Below, piece by piece: positions 60,288 through 64,000 of a stretch of DNA of 64,000 nt (the stretch's first letter is position 1; every line of letters begins with the position of its first letter). The stretch comes from Coriaria nepalensis (lineage: Eukaryota; Streptophyta; Magnoliopsida; Cucurbitales; Coriariaceae), in contig CP114486.1 in NCBI GenBank assembly GCA_027186245.1, forward strand, positions 2,666,001 to 2,730,000, in the 5' to 3' direction. The position numbers and the translations under genes are program-made. Below the pieces are notes generated by a model. It did no database searches. It was not told the DNA's origin and was given only the letters and a program-made list of their open reading frames with translations.

Positions 60288-63176
60288 CTAGATAAATGAA
60301 TTTAACCAGGATGCACCTATCCAAGAGATCTGACTTTCTGTTTGGGAATCGAGAATAATCTCGTATAATGAAATCACGTTCTCTATAGTCAACAGACCAA
60401 TGATGCACCTATCCAAGAGATCCGACTTTCTGTTTTCGATTACTTCATGAAGGAAATGAATGTTGTTCTGCAAAACATGATAGCAGATAGCTGTGTTTAG
60501 AAGAAATAATATCAAACAGTTTTATAGGTGTCTGTAAATTACACACTTGATAATATTAACATGCCAGACCATTATGCTTCTTGAGCATTCAAATTGACTA
60601 TGAATAGAGCCAAAACTCATAGAGGGTCTCTCCTAATCAGTTTTTACATGATTTTCAAGATATAAGTCTTCATGCATTGAATTTGCTTGCAATCAGTGAA
60701 AATGAATCCTATAAACGAATGAAGTAAAAGACACTGTAAAGGACAATAAGACACAAGTACCTCCACAAACTTTAATTTGAGATCCAGATTTCCAAAGCGT
60801 TGTGTAACCTCGTACTCTTCCCGAAGGTAGTCGTGTATTTGAGCATATTTTGCATCCCGCCAAGCAATTTCTGATCTGTGAGAGGAATAGGGAGCTTGTG
60901 AAACAAAAATCTTTCATTCAAAATGATGTCACAGAAGACAAGGATGTTTACTGCCATAAAACAAGCTATAATAGAGCCTTGAACCATTTGTCCCAAGCGA
61001 ATGATTATTATCTATTGCCTTTATTGAAAGATCTTATAAATTATGAGCTTATTAGGCATCCAAACCTTGATGAAACATACAAAATTTAATTTCAACCTAG
61101 GTCAACTTTATGTATTTTTGAGATTGACCAAGGCAACATGCCTCGTAACCACCATATAATTCATTGGAGCCTGATTTATTTTATATCACAAGAAGCTCAA
61201 ATAAACCAAATCGTAGGTCATCCCAAACGATTCTGATTAAGGTCCCAATCAAAATTTCAAACCTGTATGCTGAGAATAATTAATAAGATCACTACAATGT
61301 GCTGAGAATAATTAATAAGATCACTACAATGTGAGAGAATGATGAGCAATTCATCCTACCAAATAAGCATGAACAAAGACTCATGAGCAACAAACAATGA
61401 TGATATGATAGCTGTACCTCTCGAAAAGACCGACTTTGAGAATCAAGTCTGCTAGATTTGAATTAGCTTTCCCAACAAGTTGAAGGAGCTTCTTTTTATC
61501 CATAGTGAATGTTCCCGTTTTCTCCATCCTACGATTTATATCTGCAAACTCTTCAACTATACTATCAACCTGAGATACAGTAAAGCATTGATGTATCAAT
61601 CTAAACCTCAGTTTCTCAAAATTATCTTCAAAGTATGTGCTGCTCATATTCAAAGAGACTTTGCAAATAAATTACCTGTGAAACAAAATAATCCAAAGCA
61701 ATACTTTGGCCAAGCACACTTCCAATAATGCGAACACCATCAGTGTCCAGACTTTTAAGAACAATGTGGTCCGGCCCTCCATGCATATCCTTGGGCAAGA
61801 GTGGGTTCTCTTTCACAGCATAATCTAATGCAAAGCCACACAGAAGTTACACCAGTATCAAAATTGGGAACGCATCTTTAAAGACATCTCAGAACCAAAG
61901 AACTGAATGAATTAGTTTAGCAGGTAATGTGGAAAAGCATGGCAAGCATATGCCAGGACCGTATGGCTAGACTTCAGTATGAGCATGCTACATATGCAAA
62001 CTTCAGAAAATGCTAGCATTAAACAGTTGAAATTAGAATAGTCGTTTGATTAAGTTGATCATCGGAAGAAGAGCTCAACAGGAAAAAGATCATGGAGGAG
62101 AAATTACCATCCTTCCTCATTTCGGAAAGCAATCCAGAAGAATGTCTTCTGACTATTCCCAAGTAGGTTTCGACTTCATCTTCCTCCACATTAAATAGCA
62201 CGGCAGATCCATATTGGAATACAATCATGTAACGACAACAGCTCATATTCTTCTTGACTCCCAATTCCTAAACCCGAATTGCAGTATCACCAAGAATGAA
62301 AAAGAAAGCCAACATGATGAAAACTATAACAAAAATTTGTGAATACTAGTCTATAAACTTTAAAGTTGGAGCCAAAATATAAAAGCAATAGCAATACCAC
62401 TCATAGGTGGACACATAACTCAAGGTGTCATGCTTGGGAAAATGTAATTGCTCAAAAAAAAAAAAAAAAGCTTAAATAATATAGTAGTTCACTGAGCTAT
62501 CTTACAGAAGTTTCTGAAGGGAAATCATTGTATCTGAGAGCAATATAATTTGATGACGAACGAGAAGTAGGAGGAACTAAGTAGCTCAAATTCTCAGCTT
62601 GCATGTTCTTCAAATTAATACTGTCAAAAGCAAACTACAGTGAAGACATAACAAATCCGATAAAGAACTTTTAGGATCAGGAAACAAATTATAGCATTTC
62701 AAACGATGAAACTGATCAAAATCCATCTTTTTAAGGAGAAACAAACCAAGGAACAGTGAAAATTTTACGCCGAGCTATTGAATAAAACAGTGTTTTTCTT
62801 CGGAGGATTTCTCTTTAATATGGATAATCAATGCCCTAGATTTGTAGGAACTGATTGATGACAACAGAAAATATGAATATATAGTGGCAAACCTGGTACA
62901 GAGAAAGTACGCTTTGACGGGAATTTTCCCAATTTCTTCATCTTCCTCATTCGCAAAGCCATGATTTTCATCAAAATCAAAATCGCTGCTATCAACCAAT
63001 AACGGAGACGGAACTGCAGAAAATAGACTCGTATATAGGAAATGATTTCTAGGGTTTTTGGGTAAAGAAGAAAGGTGAAGGTCAATCGAAGGGCGAGAAG
63101 GGCAGTGAGCGAAAGTTTTGGAAGCTTTGGATATATGACGAACGAAAAGTGAAGCAGCTCTCCACCTGCCGCCCAT
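60288..63176 (-). CDS. RRG: DUF155/RMND1 family protein, RETARDED ROOT GROWTH type
   Basis: Seven exons on the minus strand: 63176-62893, 62620-62506, 62267-62108, 61824-61676, 61569-61418, 60875-60761 and 60467-60288, totalling 384 residues. Residues 1-30 (MGGRWRAASLFVRHISKASK) look like a mitochondrial presequence. The DUF155 domain begins KIPVKAYFLC and contains MIVFQYGSAVLFN, RRHSSGLLSEMRKD, RIIGSVLGQSIALDYFVSQ, FADINRRMEKTGTFTM and GKANSNLADLILKVGLFERS. It continues IAWRDAKYAQIHDYLREEYE and ends with a hydrophobic helix CIIGLLTIENVISLYEII. RMND1/RRG proteins are mitochondrial and support organelle translation or cell division in root meristems. The last 19 residues come from a local duplication of exon DNA read in another frame (see findings). 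Position matches At1g69380. Confidence 0.93.
60309..60437. repeat. Intragenic direct duplication in the last RRG exon
   Basis: About 36 bp (GATGCACCTATCCAAGAGAT followed by C/TGACTTTCTGTTT) occurs at about 60309-60345 and again at about 60402-60437 in the same orientation, 57 bp apart, differing at one or two positions. Confidence 0.9.
61269..61332. repeat. Exact 32-bp tandem duplication in RRG intron 5
   Basis: Two identical head-to-tail copies (61269-61300 and 61301-61332), beginning GCTGAGAATAATTAATAAG and ending CACTACAATGT. Confidence 0.9.
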
Positions 63177-63608
63177 TCACTGAAAATACGGTGCTTCTTA
63201 TCGTTGAGTTCAAAAGTATCTTCGTTCCTAATCAGTCCGCCATGAAAGCCTCCACCTTGAGCTTCGACTTCAGAAAGTTAACAACCTTGAAGGGCCCCCA
63301 GCTTCTCGGCATGGAATCGGTATTTTAAGTGAAGCTGTAAAATAAATGGGTATTTTAACCACGAAACGAGTTAAAACTCTATTTTTAGTAAACTTTAATG
63401 GGCATAAATATATTTTCTAAACTTATAAGCGTTACTTTTAGTTTATTAAAAACTTCAGGGGTGCTAAGTCTAATTTACTCAAGTCCTCACATATCAGTAT
63501 TTCAGTACCGTTTCTCAGCGCCGGAACGACGGTTTGGGACTTTAGGTATAAGCAAGCGGAAGACGACCTTTGTGGGAGCGATAGAGTCGAAGACAGAGAA
63601 GCTCGAAA
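63177..63608. promoter_or_regulatory. Bidirectional promoter region of RRG-type and MinE1 genes
   Basis: The two genes are divergent, with 432 bp between their ATGs. No TATA box is clear. Both products are predicted organelle proteins, so shared control is plausible but inferred only from arrangement. Confidence 0.5.
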
Positions 63609-64000
63609 ATGGCGATTACTGGAGATCTGAGGGTCTCTGCAACATTGGCCTCTTATCGTGCGCATCCTCTTCAAAGCTCTCTTCCCATTTCGAAGGTCTG
63701 AAAGCTTTTAACACTTTCCTCGGTATTAATATTTTTATACTTGGCTTCTTTTGTTCTCAATTTCTTCTCGATTTCTTGCGTTTTGTTCTATATTTTCTTG
63801 CTTCTTTGTTTGGTTGCTGAGAATGCGCGAGAAAATGTTTAGAACTTTCGGATTTCAACTCTTGCATTCCAATTTGTCGTCCAAAGCGTCGTTCCTTAGC
63901 TACGGAATGGATAATTTGTAAAATTGAGCTCCGATTCGTAGGCTAAAATAGCCTTGGAACTGTTTTTTTTTTTTTTTTTTTGCTTTCTTTCCTTCTTTCT
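63609..64000 (+). CDS. MINE1: Chloroplast division factor MinE1, first exon, runs off the window
   Basis: Only exon 1 (63609-63695, 29 codons) is present: MAITGDLRVSATLASYRAHP and a short remainder, then a GTCTGA donor. This resembles the plastid transit peptide of MinE1 (GTLRISATL... in Arabidopsis). The next exon, expected to carry the MinE domain, lies beyond 64000. MinE1 works with MinD and ARC3 to place the FtsZ ring at mid-chloroplast. The call rests on weak N-terminal similarity plus position next to the RRG-type and chorismate mutase genes, as at At1g69370-At1g69390. Confidence 0.65.

Noticed and set aside
1..64000. tRNA, rRNA, known conserved miRNA or CRISPR-like arrays
   Set aside because: No cloverleaf with an A/B box, no rRNA stretch, no known miRNA sequence, and the repeats present are microsatellites, minisatellites or transposon parts, not spaced identical repeats.

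Overview
This is a nuclear segment of a flowering plant, almost certainly a core eudicot. The evidence is multi-exon genes with AT-rich introns and GT-AG junctions, plant-only families (WRKY, CLE peptide, remorin, DUF863, GT61, LORELEI-like, chloroplast MinE and chorismate mutase), AT-rich intergenic DNA, and plant transposon relics (Copia, Ty3/gypsy-like, hAT, PIF/Harbinger, LINE). I cannot name the species. No bacterial, organellar or CRISPR-type sequence is present, and I saw no tRNA or rRNA gene.

Layout. 1-6.2 kb: an intronless C2H2 zinc-finger repressor gene (+) and WRKY57 (-). 6.2-12.8 kb: gene-free and repeat-rich, with a long foldback, a cluster of short hairpins between two arrays of a 21-bp minisatellite, and an LTR-type relic with a 157-bp tandem duplication. 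12.8-25.6 kb: PAP2/PAP9-type phosphatase (-), a second foldback, a CLE9/10 peptide gene (-), a secreted LRR protein (+), a remorin (+), a nodulin-related NRP1-like gene with a probable frameshift (-), and a gankyrin-like ankyrin protein (+). 28-36 kb: a macro + CRAL-TRIO (GDAP2-like) protein (+) and a plastid-type UVR/YccV protein (+). 36.7-37.6 kb: a dead PIF/Harbinger transposase. 38-41.3 kb: DUF863 protein (-), with a LINE scrap upstream. 43.4-47.5 kb: a decayed hAT transposase split by a Copia-derived element whose LTRs, primer-binding site and 5-bp target duplication are still readable. 49.1-52.3 kb: a LORELEI-like GPI-anchored protein (-) with a retroelement relic in intron 2. 55.1-57.2 kb: GT61 glycosyltransferase (+). 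57.6-59.9 kb: plastid chorismate mutase (+) with an in-frame TAG in exon 3. 60.3-63.2 kb: DUF155/RRG-type protein (-). 63.6 kb to the edge: first exon of chloroplast MinE1 (+).

The genes are not a pathway or operon. They look like an ancestral linkage group: from memory, WRKY57, CLE10, a remorin, the macro protein, DUF863, CM3, RRG and MinE1 lie together on Arabidopsis chromosome 1 (about At1g69310-69390), and the rest fall in paralogous segments near At1g13900-13940 (PAP2, LRR, remorin, DUF863) and At2g03360-03450 (GT61, UVR, ankyrin, NRP1, PAP9). The window therefore seems to keep, in one place, genes that Arabidopsis split among duplicated segments.

I found no convincing new enzymatic system. 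The most noteworthy items are the chorismate mutase nonsense codon, the two long foldbacks and hairpin cluster, the nested transposons, the duplication-derived C-terminus of the RRG gene, and the merged-synteny layout. Exon coordinates were derived by hand from GT-AG sites, reading frame and remembered family sequences, and are not supported by transcripts.
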